A stretch of 25,904 nucleotides of DNA from CAVPRW01 sp046727435 [NCBI: bacterium] (GTDB lineage Bacteria; Tectomicrobia; Entotheonellia; J063): assembly GCA_046727435.1 (NCBI GenBank), contig JBKPCR010000178.1, positions 1-25,904 on the forward strand, in the 5' to 3' direction. Made by a program: the position numbers and the translations under genes. A model generated the notes under the pieces. It made no database searches and was not told the DNA's origin. It worked only from the letters and a program-made list of their open reading frames with translations. Shown piece after piece: positions 1-7,930 of the stretch (its first letter is position 1; the number at the start of each line of letters is the position of its first letter).

Positions 1-44
1 GTCGGATTCCGGGTGACCACCTTCTATCCCTGCTTTGAGGATTG

Positions 45-173
45 ATGGTCAGTCGCTACCTCAAGGGATATGCCGTCACTGCGACACCTGCAGGGCAGGA
101 ATTGCACCTGCACGGAGGTACAGTTATCAAAGATCAATCGAGCTCAGCTCCCTATCCCCCACAGCCTTTGTGA
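45..173 (+). CDS. possible 42-aa small protein
   Basis: A short ORF begins at ATG 45 and ends at TGA 171. GAGG lies four bases before the ATG, which is close but usable as a ribosome binding site. The product would start MVSRYLKGYAVTATPAG and has no motif I recognise. The window begins only 44 bases upstream, so it could be the tail or a remnant of something larger. It converges on the gene at 216-545. This is only an ORF with a plausible start, and it may not be expressed. Confidence 0.25.
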   Translation: MVSRYLKGYAVTATPAGQELHLHGGTVIKDQSSSAPYPPQPL

Positions 174-215
174 GACTCTGGTTTCAGGGAAACGGATCGC
201 ACCGGCAGTGGGTGG

Positions 216-545
216 TTAGCGCGCAGTCTGGTTAATAGCCCGTACCGTCGCCTGTGTTTCTTCAGTGAACACGGCCAAATCGCTTTCGGTCACAAGGCCG
301 TGCCGCTGCCACGCCGCGAGCTTGTAACATGCCGTGCTTCGTTTGAAGTCATCAAACATTGAGGCAATCCAATCATCTTCTTTGTGAAGCAGCTCCCAAA
401 GCGCAAGATACGCCTCATGTTCGCGCCCCTCTCTTGTCTGCACGAGCTGCGCTACAGCGGCAAGAATGCGCGCACAGGCGTCGTTCAACGCACGGGTCTT
501 CAGGGCTCTCAGTTTCTTCCAGTCCGTCTCTGGGATGGCTCTCAT
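216..545 (-). CDS. hypothetical protein, 109 aa, helical
   Basis: The product is 109 aa, begins MRAIPETDWKKLRALKTRAL and looks mostly alpha-helical and soluble, with no signal peptide or membrane segment. Its layout (an N-terminal 'PETDWKKL' helix, a middle part 'YLALWELLHKEDDWIASMFDD', and a C-terminal '..VTESDLAVFTEET') resembles small proteins of unknown function seen in many proteobacterial and mobile-element contexts. That resemblance is from memory and carries no function. Codon use looks genuine. The SD is weak: only GAGC just upstream of ATG 545. It stands alone, with a 163-base gap before the rightward ORFs. Confidence 0.6.
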   Translation of the reverse strand: MRAIPETDWKKLRALKTRALNDACARILAAVAQLVQTREGREHEAYLALWELLHKEDDWIASMFDDFKRSTACYKLAAWQRHGLVTESDLAVFTEETQATVRAINQTAR

Positions 546-730
546 AGCTCGTAAAGTACGGATGCTCTTAGTGAGCGCTAACTCTTGATTATATAGACAT
601 CCGTCCGCATAAGCTTCCCCAGATCCCGACCGTGCACGTCGAGATAATCCCCCGATAGGTTAGGTATATACGGCGATGTTGCCGCATAATACCACAAGGA
701 AAGATTTTATGTCTCAAAGTTTTAGACGTC

Positions 731-1204
731 ATGGCCGAAGGAAACGCATGGGGCCCCAGGGTTCCCGACGCCAGGTGTGCCTCCGCCTCCACTGAAGACG
801 CCACGCAGCGCTGGGCCGACGCTCCTCAGTCGCTTGATCCTGTCGGTGCCTGCGACCTCGACAGTGCCGCGTTCTATGAGCAAGCTCTGCTCTCCGAGGC
901 CGACCTCCACTCCGACCAGCTGTGGGCCGCCTTCGATGCCTGGCAGCAGGGCGGCTCGGACGAGCACGATGCGTCCGCCGGCATGGATGTCGCCCGCTTC
1001 CAAGCTGAGGGCCGGCCTCTCATGGACGACCGTGACGTCAAGACCGTCTGGTTGGATGCGCAGCCCAGTCCTGTTCGGGTTCTCTTGCATAACACCGAGC
1101 GCGCCACCTTGCTCGTGGAGCTCAAGGCGCTCGGGCAGAAGGTCTACGCCCTCAGCTGGACCCGCCGCCAACGCTCGGCGTTCTGTGCCCTATGGCGAGC
1201 CTGA
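731..1204 (+). CDS. hypothetical acidic protein, 157 aa
   Basis: A 157-aa product with strongly GC-biased third positions and natural codon use, unlike the overlapping reverse-strand ORF. The first half is acidic (Asp/Glu-rich). The second half is a compact basic alpha/beta-looking stretch ('VRVLLHNTERATLLVELKAL', then 'VYALSWTRRQRSAFCALWRA'). No family is recognised. The start is uncertain: ATG 731 has no SD. A well-placed SD (AAGGA, 691-700 region) instead serves an ATG at 709 in another frame, which gives only about 28 residues before a stop. This leaves open a small frameshift near the 5' end. The gene overlaps the next ORF (1192-1422), so the two may be co-translated. Confidence 0.5.
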   Translation: MAEGNAWGPRVPDARCASASTEDATQRWADAPQSLDPVGACDLDSAAFYEQALLSEADLHSDQLWAAFDAWQQGGSDEHDASAGMDVARFQAEGRPLMDDRDVKTVWLDAQPSPVRVLLHNTERATLLVELKALGQKVYALSWTRRQRSAFCALWRA

Positions 1205-1422
1205 GGCCAGGCGATGCCGGAAGACACCGACCGTCGCATCGCGTGCGCAAAGCGGTCGTGAAGATCCGCCAGGCTGGCCCGCAGCTCCCCAGCCTCGGCA
1301 CACGCCTCTTCGCCTTCGCCAAAGCCAAGCTGATGTGCTCCCCCAAGGCGGGCTGGGCCTTGCTCTGGCAGATGTTTAACGAAGTCAAGGCGGCGCGGAC
1401 GAAGTCAAGCACCGCTCGGTGA
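1192..1422 (+). CDS. hypothetical basic protein, 76 aa
   Basis: A 76-aa, strongly basic ORF that overlaps the end of the previous ORF by 13 bases. The C-terminal half ('RLFAFAKAKLMCSPKAGWAL') reads like genuine protein with GC-rich third positions; the first 20 residues are less convincing. No domain is recognised. Its support comes mainly from codon use and its position between two rightward ORFs. It could be non-coding. Confidence 0.35.
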   Translation: MASLRPGDAGRHRPSHRVRKAVVKIRQAGPQLPSLGTRLFAFAKAKLMCSPKAGWALLWQMFNEVKAARTKSSTAR

Positions 1423-1525
1423 GGGAGATGCATCGGGCCAAGGGGCGGTGTTCTCCGCACCGCTCTACCCGCCAGACCCGGTCGAAGATGCCGGGCCGGG
1501 CCCCCACTCCCGAAGGAGCGCGTCC

Positions 1526-1705
1526 ATGCGCGACGGCTCCCGCGTGCGCCTGCTGGTCGTGCCTCGGGGGCCGATCGGAGCGATCACCGGCGTCTTCCCT
1601 GACGGCTGGTTTCGGGTGGTCTTCCCCTTCGCCCCCAGCCTGCGCTTCCGGCAACATGCACGCCGGCTTATCGAAGTCAAGCCTCCACCAGCCGACTATG
1701 CATGA
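1526..1705 (+). CDS. small KOW-like/SH3-like protein, 59 aa
   Basis: The start at ATG 1526 is chosen because AGGAG lies about eight bases upstream; a longer in-frame ORF from 1448 lacks this. The 59-aa product reads 'GSRVRLLVVPRGPIGAITG', then 'VFPDGWFRVVFP', then 'RRLIEV'. That pattern (Val-Arg followed by Gly-Pro-hydrophobic-Gly, then beta strands, then a terminal hydrophobic 'LIEV') looks like a KOW or small SH3-type barrel, a fold used in ribosome or RNA-polymerase binding. I see the pattern; the family assignment is inference. It is the third of three closely spaced rightward ORFs. A perfect 10-bp hairpin lies 43 bases after its stop. Confidence 0.5.
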   Translation: MRDGSRVRLLVVPRGPIGAITGVFPDGWFRVVFPFAPSLRFRQHARRLIEVKPPPADYA

Positions 1706-1747
1706 ACTCAAGATGCGTGCCGTGAAGTCAAGCACCCGAACCTACTA

Positions 1748-1770
1748 TCTCGCCCGCGTGGCGGGCGAGA
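1748..1770 (+). repeat. perfect 10-bp inverted repeat, 3-nt loop
   Basis: The arms TCTCGCCCGC (1748-1757) and GCGGGCGAGA (1761-1770) are perfect complements around the loop GTG. The hairpin is very stable and lies just after the small rightward gene group. It may end that transcript, but no T-tract follows, so a classical intrinsic terminator is not supported. It could also be a mobile-element end. Confidence 0.5.
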
Positions 1771-2299
1771 CGCTGCTCTTGTCAGCGATCCTACGGCTCG
1801 CCGCCGAGTACAGGTCGAGGGCCACGGAAAGAACTCTGGAGGCATCTAGTGGCTGACATCTCCGACCGAGCTGCTTGCGAGTACAAGTCAATGCGCTACG
1901 GCTGAGATGTTTGCGGCACCCGCGCCAACTGTCGGCGAGACAGGAGCACCGAGGTACAGTTCGCCGACACAGTGAGAACCGGAAGTTTGCCGACGAGCGG
2001 AACATGGGGGCAGCGATAGGCAGCGGCGGGTTGGCGGTGGGGGATCCAAGTGTCGATTCCCCTAAATGAACCCTTGCAGCAATAGCGAGCTCGTTTGCGC
2101 CGCGACATAAAAAATCACAGCACAAGGCTCTCATCTTGAGAGCGGCATTGGCTGCCGGATTTCAGAGCCTGCCGGGAGAGTGGATCAGAGAAGCGAAGTT
2201 GCTGTCCGTGCCGCACGAAAGGGACCCTCAGCGGGCGCGACATTGGCCAGAACTCTCAGCGGCATCGACACGCGCCTGGCTCGGCTGGAAGGTATTGTC
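1771..2299. other. gene-poor stretch, no supported gene
   Basis: I see no ORF here with a convincing start and codon use; the ORFs present are short and of poor composition. Around 1930-1965 an imperfect inverted pair occurs (ACTGTCGGCGAG and TTCGCCGACACAGT). It may be the remnant of an insertion-sequence end, but no transposase fragment can be read. A rightward ORF at 2136-2474 has no domain and an odd composition and is not called. Confidence 0.4.
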
Positions 2300-2750
2300 C
2301 GGGGGAACTGACACCGTGTCGATTCTTTCCGTTACACCTGACAGCACAATTGTATTTACATATCAATCATATGCCTTCAGCCGTGTCAGAAATGTCGGTT
2401 GGTTGGACAGGAGAGAGGCTCCCCATCAAGAAGATGTTGATCATATGACACGGCCAAGGGGACCCGTGCCATGATGTGGCCCAACTCGCACGCCTCTCTC
2501 TTGATCTCCCGAAAACTGACAGATACTGTTGGCGAACGGTGCAGAGTCGAAAATTGAGCCTCGCCTATGGCTTCCTTGAGGGCCCAGGACCATGGAGATG
2601 AATAGGCAGAAAGGTTGGCCTTGGAGGGTGGAAATAGGTTCACCAACAGTATCCTGACATTTCTGACACTCAAGCCCCTACATCCAATGCCGATCAACAG
2701 ATACATCGTGTCAGTTGGAGAAATGCCAACTGACACTTCTGACACCGAAA
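2300..2750. repeat. iteron-like TGACA repeat array
   Basis: A gene-free stretch just beyond the 3' end of the replication-protein gene holds many copies of TGACA/TGTCA. The 15-mer TGACATTTCTGACAC occurs at 2655-2669 and, with one change, at 2731-2745. Its reverse complement, with one change, lies at 2383-2397. Single motifs occur at 2309, 2338, 2446 and 2517. Two arms, GTGTCAGTTGG (2708-2718) and CCAACTGACAC (2726-2736), form a perfect 11-bp dyad with a 7-base loop. Arrays like this next to a replication gene are often initiator-binding iterons, so a replication origin is possible, but this is inference. A 137-aa reverse ORF over the same bases (2386-2799) has low-complexity text and is probably a by-product of the repeats. 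Confidence 0.5.
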
Positions 2751-2785
2751 CCGACAACCCCTTGCATGCAGCCGATTTACACAGG

Positions 2786-5392
2786 TCAATTTCCTGCAAC
2801 CCCAGTCATGCTGCGGCTCCACAGGTGCAGGACGGGGAGCTGCTGGACGCCGCCACAGGTTTTACGGATGATATGTGTATCTCGGCTTTTCCCCTTGTCG
2901 GTGCTTTTGAGCATTCCCGCTTCATGCAGGCTCTTCTGGAGCATGCGTCTGCTGACGGGGAGTGCCTGCTGCTGATCTCGGGCCATGACCTGCACCATAC
3001 GGTAAGCGCTCTCGGGCTCAAGATACAGGTCATCTCCCTCCACCCAGCCGATCAAATCACCCAGTGGGGTCCATCCCATCGCCACAGCTGCGTCGCGGTC
3101 TCCAGGGGGAACGCCCTTGTCAGACGCACGCCAACCAAAGGCCGCAGGACAGCCGCGAGGGGCATGGCCTCCGATGTCAGCAATGTGGGCTTTCCCGGCA
3201 GTCAAGGCTCCCCGCAAGAGCGCCAGGAAACGCTGCGCAGGCTTGTCCTCCTGGTGATGGCCAACCTGCGCCTGCGCGACGTCCTCCAGGACGACCCTGG
3301 CGAGATCCCAGGTCCCTTTGCACTCCGCCGCGGTCAAGGCTCCCACCTCTTGGGCAAACTCCAGGAAGGACGACAGCCCGACCAGGAGATTGGCGATGGC
3401 TTCCGGGGTCCGCTGATGCTGAGCAGCGGTAGAGAACTCCTGGCGCAGCTCACGAATCTTGTCCGGTAAGGCCCGCTGAAGCGCCTCATACCGGGGAGCC
3501 AGCCACCGGAGGTAGGCCGCCATGGCCTGAGCATACAGCCCTGCAGCCGCGTCCGTCTGGCACGCGGACAGCTTGTCCCAGTGCATCCCACCCCGGGGGA
3601 AATCGAGCAGCAGCACTCTCGCCTGCAGGCTATGCCCCTGGAAGAGGTCTTCGCCACTCGAGATCACGAGCGCACGCGGGGGCCTCTCCGGCGCGGCGCT
3701 TAAATCACGTCGCAGCCGGCCCCGGCTCGAGCCGTTCCCCAAGGCCCGGAACAGCCGGTCAGCCTTTTTGTGCATGTCGCTGATGTCTGAAGCCTTGCCC
3801 TTGGGGCAGAAGTCGTCGATGACCAGGAGTATGTCCTTGGCCTGAAAGGCCAGCAGTTCCAGGGCATTTTCGGTGCTGAACCATTTCCCGGGCAGGTGGG
3901 TGCGATCAAACCCTGATCCATAGTGCTGTTGCACCAAGGCCGTCAGCTCGGACTTCCCGACCCCGCTCGCCCCCGCCACATGCAGGCCGAAATCCACCGG
4001 CCCCAAGGGGGCTCGATACGCGGCCAGCCACAGTGGGATCGTCACGGAGAGGGGTGCCACCTCGATCAGACGCATACTCGCTTTGACCACCGCGGCAAGG
4101 GCCTCCCCTCGTGGCGGTTCCGGCAAGTGCATCGGTCGAAGACTCCCTAGGAGGGCCACCTCCATATTGGGGACGTGTCCCCCGGCTCCCAGGATGCCGC
4201 CGCCGTGAAAGTAATACCAGTCCCCGTGGTCGTTCCGTTGCCATCCGGTATGGGTAAACACGCGTCGTTCGACGATGTGCGCAGATGTCGACTGAATCGC
4301 TGCTCGCACCTGGTCCTTCACCCAAGTGCCCGGGGTGACGATGGCTCGCGCGCCCAGCTGCTCAGTCACCCATGTCAGGTTGGGGAATTCCTTGGCGGGA
4401 ACACTGAAGCGCTTGTGTTTGCCATTGACCTCCGCCAACAGCTCAAAATGCCGCCTCGCTTCCATCCCATCGTGCTCAACGATGTCGGCCACGATCTCAG
4501 CGGTGAAGTTCGTCAACGAGACGGGCTCATCCCCATCTGGAGTGGGCTTCATCCAGACAATACCAGCTTTGGTTTGCTGATGTCGTGGGGTCTGAACGCC
4601 TGCCATCTCGGGCTTCTCCTGGGCCTTCGCGATGAGCTCGTCAAAGGCACAGGGGCCGTGCGCGACGACATAGTCGTCAACGCCGACCTTGTGCTCCCCT
4701 TCCTGGGGCAAATCGATGACGGTGACCCGCGCCCCACGGTTGACCAAAAACCGTGTCAGGCGGTCGAGCGCTTGCTTGACCTGCCTCTTGGTTGCGACGT
4801 CGCTATCGAATATGATGAAGACTTGGCGATCGTTCAGCGGCACGTCGTCCCAATCGGGAAGCGCCACCTTGCCGCCGCACGGGTTCGACCCACGCCAGTT
4901 CCACACCCCAGCCAAGACGATCACGCAATGGCCATGGGTGCGGAGGCAGTCGCCCTTTTTCACCCCTTCCGTGATGAAGAGGGGAGCGGCGGGGTTGGCC
5001 AGGGAGTCGGCTAGCCCGACGCCGAAATCGAGCCGTATGCCCTTGCCGGCGAGGGTTTCATATTTGATGGGCTTGCCGGTGCGGCCGTCAGTGCGCGGCG
5101 TATCGGGGCGGAACTGGTACTGCACAGGCTCCCCGCGGCGGCCCAGGATAGGGATCAACAACCCCGGTGCAAGCCTACATTGGGCCTTGGCAAAGCCCAG
5201 CCGCTTGAGTTGCGTGTAGCTATCATCCCCATGAATGGAGCGATAGCCCCGCTCCCGAATCATCTCGAGGGAGATGCCGGAGGCTTGCTCGAGCATGGTG
5301 CGGTGGTGAGGAAGCAACGCCTCTAAACATTCTGGCGCGCCCCCAGTTGAAGAGGGATTGTCATCAGACTCATGAAGGTGTATACTACACAT
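2786..5392 (-). CDS. mobile-element replication protein, Toprim-like plus P-loop ATPase (DUF3854/DUF927-like)
   Basis: An 868-aa cytoplasmic protein. Residues 80-250 look like a Toprim-type DUF3854 domain: 'LFITEGVKKG' (138-147) supplies the acidic Glu and 'FIIFDSDV' (192-199) the DxD motif. Residues 290 to about 640 look like a DUF927-type helicase/ATPase, with Walker A 'GASGVGKS' (474-481) and Walker B 'ILLVIDDF' (521-528). Proteins with this layout act as primase-helicase-like replication factors of phages, plasmids and integrative elements. The start ATG 5392 follows GGGAGAG at five bases and overlaps the end of the upstream 65-aa ORF, suggesting translational coupling. The C-terminal 100 residues are unassigned. 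The gene is the last of the leftward module, with the repeat array just beyond it. The family call is from motifs only; the ATPase class is firm, the exact family less so. Confidence 0.8.
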   Translation of the reverse strand: MCSIHLHESDDNPSSTGGAPECLEALLPHHRTMLEQASGISLEMIRERGYRSIHGDDSYTQLKRLGFAKAQCRLAPGLLIPILGRRGEPVQYQFRPDTPRTDGRTGKPIKYETLAGKGIRLDFGVGLADSLANPAAPLFITEGVKKGDCLRTHGHCVIVLAGVWNWRGSNPCGGKVALPDWDDVPLNDRQVFIIFDSDVATKRQVKQALDRLTRFLVNRGARVTVIDLPQEGEHKVGVDDYVVAHGPCAFDELIAKAQEKPEMAGVQTPRHQQTKAGIVWMKPTPDGDEPVSLTNFTAEIVADIVEHDGMEARRHFELLAEVNGKHKRFSVPAKEFPNLTWVTEQLGARAIVTPGTWVKDQVRAAIQSTSAHIVERRVFTHTGWQRNDHGDWYYFHGGGILGAGGHVPNMEVALLGSLRPMHLPEPPRGEALAAVVKASMRLIEVAPLSVTIPLWLAAYRAPLGPVDFGLHVAGASGVGKSELTALVQQHYGSGFDRTHLPGKWFSTENALELLAFQAKDILLVIDDFCPKGKASDISDMHKKADRLFRALGNGSSRGRLRRDLSAAPERPPRALVISSGEDLFQGHSLQARVLLLDFPRGGMHWDKLSACQTDAAAGLYAQAMAAYLRWLAPRYEALQRALPDKIRELRQEFSTAAQHQRTPEAIANLLVGLSSFLEFAQEVGALTAAECKGTWDLARVVLEDVAQAQVGHHQEDKPAQRFLALLRGALTAGKAHIADIGGHAPRGCPAAFGWRASDKGVPPGDRDAAVAMGWTPLGDLIGWVEGDDLYLEPESAYRMVQVMARDQQQALPVSRRMLQKSLHEAGMLKSTDKGKSRDTHIIRKTCGGVQQLPVLHLWSRSMTGVAGN

Positions 5393-5582
5393 GGTACTCT
5401 CCCATGGTACGGGCCTCTCGCGGCCGTATCGTGATGGCGCGCCCTCCCAGGGTGCATCCTGGGAGGGCGTTTGTCTTGTATGCCTCTGATGCTTGCTGCA
5501 GTGCAGCGGTGAGTCGTCTGTTCCATTTCGCCATCCTCACCTTGAGCCGTCTGTCCATCGCCAAGAAAGCCGGGTCTGGCAC
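5385..5582 (-). CDS. hypothetical protein, 65 aa, overlaps replication gene
   Basis: A small basic ORF with GTG start at 5582 (or ATG 5558, giving 'MDRRLKVRMAKWNRRLTAAL'). Its last codons overlap the start of the replication gene: the SD of that gene (GGGAGAG) lies inside it and its stop TAG lies just past the ATG. This arrangement is typical of coupled operon genes and is the main support. It begins 31 bases after the end of the ParB-like reading frame. No SD is well placed for either start; an AGGAG lies about 22 bases before the GTG. No function can be given. Confidence 0.4.
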   Translation of the reverse strand: MPDPAFLAMDRRLKVRMAKWNRRLTAALQQASEAYKTNALPGCTLGGRAITIRPREARTMGEYHV

Positions 5583-5613
5583 GCTGTTACGGTGCCACCA
5601 AACGCTTCAACTC

Positions 5614-7322
5614 CTACGAAACGTTGTGCCGAGGTGATGATCCTGACATGCCCGCGGGTTCCCCTGCCGTCGCACGGGCCCTGGGTTCGCTCAGCCCTCG
5701 CCTGATCTCCTCCTGCGTCACGGAGTCCATGACTCGCACAGACGCTGGGGGGCTTGGCGGTTGAGACTCCCGACGCCAATGCCAGCGACGAGTTGAGGGC
5801 CTGTAGACGCTGTCGCACGTGCAAAAAATCGTGTCAGTCTCCTCCGAGATACATGGGAACTGCGTTGCACCACAGTACCCACATCGGGTCCGATCCCCAG
5901 GGACCGAGTGACCATGGTCAATACGGGCTGAGACGTCGATCGAGCGGGCGGTCGATGCCGCGGGGGCCATAGCCTCCTCGTCAGGATGGGGCGCTGGATG
6001 GTTAATGGTCCACCCCTCCCCTGTGCTTGGAGCGGTGTCGGAAGTGGTCTGGTCCTGCGCCGTCTGCCCTGGTGCGCCAGAGCCCTGTTCATTCGTGACG
6101 GACGGTTTGGAGCGCCGCGTTCGGGTATGCGCTGGCCTGCTGGGGGCTTGAGGCCGTTCCGGGGTCGACAGCTTCGCCTCCTCCTGGGTAGGGACCACCG
6201 GTTCGTGGGAAGGGTTCCCCTTACCACCCCCCTGAGGGGCGAGCTGGTCGCCTTCCGCCGCATCTCTACCGGAAGCCTCAGCCGATGACACGGTGACAAG
6301 CTCGCCGTTCCCCTGTGCCTGCACTGCATCAGTACCCGGAGGCAGGAATGGGAAAGGCGTGTCACCACCATCATGGCCATTCCTGGCCGCTATCTCGCGC
6401 ATGTCGGCCCCGACAATTATTTCCAGTTCACGACATAGTTCCTGTATGCGCCGAATCGTGGCCATCCCCCGGACCCTCGATTCAGGGGCCAAGCGTCTGT
6501 TCAGCGATCGGAGGCGACCCTGCGTTTGGAGCGTCTCCAGCCTCATGGCGAGATCCTGTAGGGCGCCTACCCAGCCTTCGGCATCGGCCTCCGCCGGTAG
6601 GACTGGGCTTGACCCGAGTGGCGAGCTCGCCTGTTCCACCGGCACTGGGTGCCACTCGTCGCTGACCGGGGAAGGGCGTTCCGGCGCATCAGGGACGTCT
6701 ACTGCCACTGGTGGCTCCGAGCCTGGCGCCTGGGCTTCAGTAGGGGTGTTGCGCGGTTGTGGCGGTTCCTGCCGCGCCAGTGCTTGGGCTGGTCCCTCAC
6801 TCGTAACTGAGAGGCTCTGAGAGGTTTCAGGGCCGTTCGCATCCTCAGTCGGATGAGTGGTGCGGCGCCGAGTTTTCGTGCGCGGATACGGCTTCCCATC
6901 TTTACCCTGGACGGTGGGGGAGGGGGGAGTTTACCAGAATTGGTAAACTGCTGAAGCCAGTTCCCGATCGTAGATTGGGAGACCCCTAAGAGTTGCGCAA
7001 TGCGCTCCTGCGTCTGCTCGTTGTGCCATAGCTTTTCAGCGAGCTGACGCTTCTGGGCCTTACTCAATTGGCGTCGCGCCACGTTGACCTGCCACGCATA
7101 CTCGATTTTTTGCGCCTCGGTCAGGCCTGTGATCACCCGTTTCGGACACTCGATGCCCAGTTCCTCGCAGATGTCCTGCCGTTGGTGGCCGTCGAGAATG
7201 TTCCCCTCCTCGTCAACATCCTTAGGAACCCGCACCCCATCGGCGTCGATACTCGCTTTCAGGGCTGCACGGTCTTCGGGCGATAAGTCAGGCATGAATT
7301 GATAGCGATGTTTCGGTGACAT
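5614..7322 (-). pseudogene. ParB-like DNA-binding protein, frame changes at a C-tract
   Basis: The first frame (ATG 7322, SD AAAGGAAA) encodes a ParB/Spo0J-like N-terminal domain: 'ILDGHQRQDICEELGI' around residues 42-57 is the ParB box, and 'RIAQLLGVSQSTIGNWLQQF' around 106-125 is a helix-turn-helix. At the run C-CCC-CCT (6927-6921) the family-like text jumps to the -1 frame, which continues 'VQGKDGKPYPRTKTRRR' and then a long Pro/Ala-rich region. It ends with a cysteine cluster 'CGYCG...CTC' and a stop at 5614. Joined, the product would be about 569 aa. The original frame carries on as a basic, low-quality tail to 6699. Either one C has been lost (mutation or sequencing error) or the ribosome slips here. 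The gene probably acts as a DNA-binding regulator or partition protein of the island. Domain identity is well supported; the mechanism of the frame change is open. Confidence 0.75.
6928..6949 (-). repeat. 9-bp hairpin abutting the frameshift C-tract
   Basis: The arms AGTTTACCA (6928-6936) and TGGTAAACT (6941-6949) pair perfectly around a four-base loop. Read in the gene's direction, the hairpin sits immediately before the C-run where the ParB-like frame changes. It lies inside coding sequence, within the helix-turn-helix end of the first frame. Confidence 0.6.
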
Positions 7323-7352
7323 GGGCTATTTCCTTTGGTTCATCGGGATGAA

Positions 7353-7376
7353 CGCTCACCTCATCTCGTGTGAGCG
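7353..7376. promoter_or_regulatory. dyad upstream of the ParB-like gene
   Basis: The arms CGCTCAC (7353-7359) and GTGAGCG (7370-7376) are perfect complements, 10 bases apart, centred about 43 bases before the ParB-like start codon. The spacing of about one helical turn is typical of a dimeric repressor operator. A partner such as the nearby HTH protein or the ParB-like protein itself is a guess. Confidence 0.35.
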
Positions 7377-7415
7377 CCTTGTCCGGGTTACAACTCCTCT
7401 GACCCTTTCCTGGAT

Positions 7416-7448
7416 GCAGAGGGCATATGCCTAGGGTATGCCCTCTGC
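7416..7448 (-). terminator. 12-bp hairpin after the HTH gene
   Basis: A perfect 12-bp stem, GCAGAGGGCATA (7416-7427) with TATGCCCTCTGC (7437-7448), around a nine-base loop, begins four bases after the stop of the excisionase-like gene. Its strength and place suggest a transcription terminator or mRNA 3'-end stabiliser between that gene and the ParB-like gene. No T-run follows, so it may be only partly terminating. Confidence 0.5.
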
Positions 7449-7452
7449 CCCA

Positions 7453-7716
7453 TCAGGCTCGTTCACGATCGAACCGGATCGCTTCCTGGCGATGGCTGTC
7501 GATGAAATCCTGAATATCCGAGACCTTCAGCTTCGTAAGACGGCCAACCTTGACGTATGCCAAGCGCCTTTGGCTCAACCATTGCCGTAATGTCCAGACG
7601 CTGACATCAAGGATTTTCGCGCCAACAGGGATACTCACGAGAGGTTGAACCGTCACGGTGAAGCCCGGCGAGGTCGCTTCCGCTGCTTTGCTACGTGCAG
7701 AACGTCCTCGTGCCAT
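7453..7716 (-). CDS. excisionase-like helix-turn-helix protein, 87 aa
   Basis: The 87-aa product has a short basic N-terminus followed by a MerR/excisionase-type winged HTH: 'LVSIPVGAKILDVSVWTLRQ' then 'WLSQRRLAYVKVGRLTKLKV' and 'DIQDFIDSHR'. This is the classic small DNA-binding module (HTH_17 type) found in excisionases and element regulators. The N-terminal Val/Ile helix, the 'WTLRQW' recognition helix and the 'VGRLTKL' wing are all visible. Its ATG overlaps the TAA of the previous gene (TAATG), so the two are translationally coupled. Likely roles are directing excision or regulating the island. No integrase lies in the window, so the excisionase role is inferred. Confidence 0.75.
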   Translation of the reverse strand: MARGRSARSKAAEATSPGFTVTVQPLVSIPVGAKILDVSVWTLRQWLSQRRLAYVKVGRLTKLKVSDIQDFIDSHRQEAIRFDRERA

Positions 7717-7928
7717 TAGCGGTCCCGTCCCACGTGATGCCGCGTGCCATGCTCTTGCGACACCTCGGGAATTGATGGTAGAGGGACGACCTTTCGCGTG
7801 GCTTTGTCGGCTAACCGTTCAAACAAGAGGCGGCGCACGGCGGCGATGATGTCCGCATCGCTAATGGCCACGACCGGTCGTGCGTCGGCAGGGGTGGTTC
7901 CTTCGAAGATGGCTAAAAACAGAGACAT
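7716..7928 (-). CDS. hypothetical protein, 70 aa, first gene of HTH pair
   Basis: The start at ATG 7928 is chosen because of the strong SD GGAGGTGA seven bases upstream; a longer form from 7967 would run through that SD. The product begins MSLFLAIFEGTTPADARPVV and has a central helix 'ADIIAAVRRLLFERLADKA' with a polar tail. No family is recognised. It overlaps the excisionase-like gene at TAATG. The SD lies within a large dyad (7931-7980), so translation of both genes is probably controlled there. Confidence 0.6.
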   Translation of the reverse strand: MSLFLAIFEGTTPADARPVVAISDADIIAAVRRLLFERLADKATRKVVPLPSIPEVSQEHGTRHHVGRDR

Positions 7929-7930
7929 GG

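Noticed and set aside
2386-2799. A 137-aa reverse-strand ORF overlapping the end of the replication gene
   Set aside because: Its text follows the TGACA repeats ('LSVSVSEVSVG'), it has no SD and no domain, and it covers a repeat array better explained as non-coding.
4175-5014. A 279-aa rightward ORF
   Set aside because: Antisense of the 868-aa replication protein, which has Walker and Toprim motifs.
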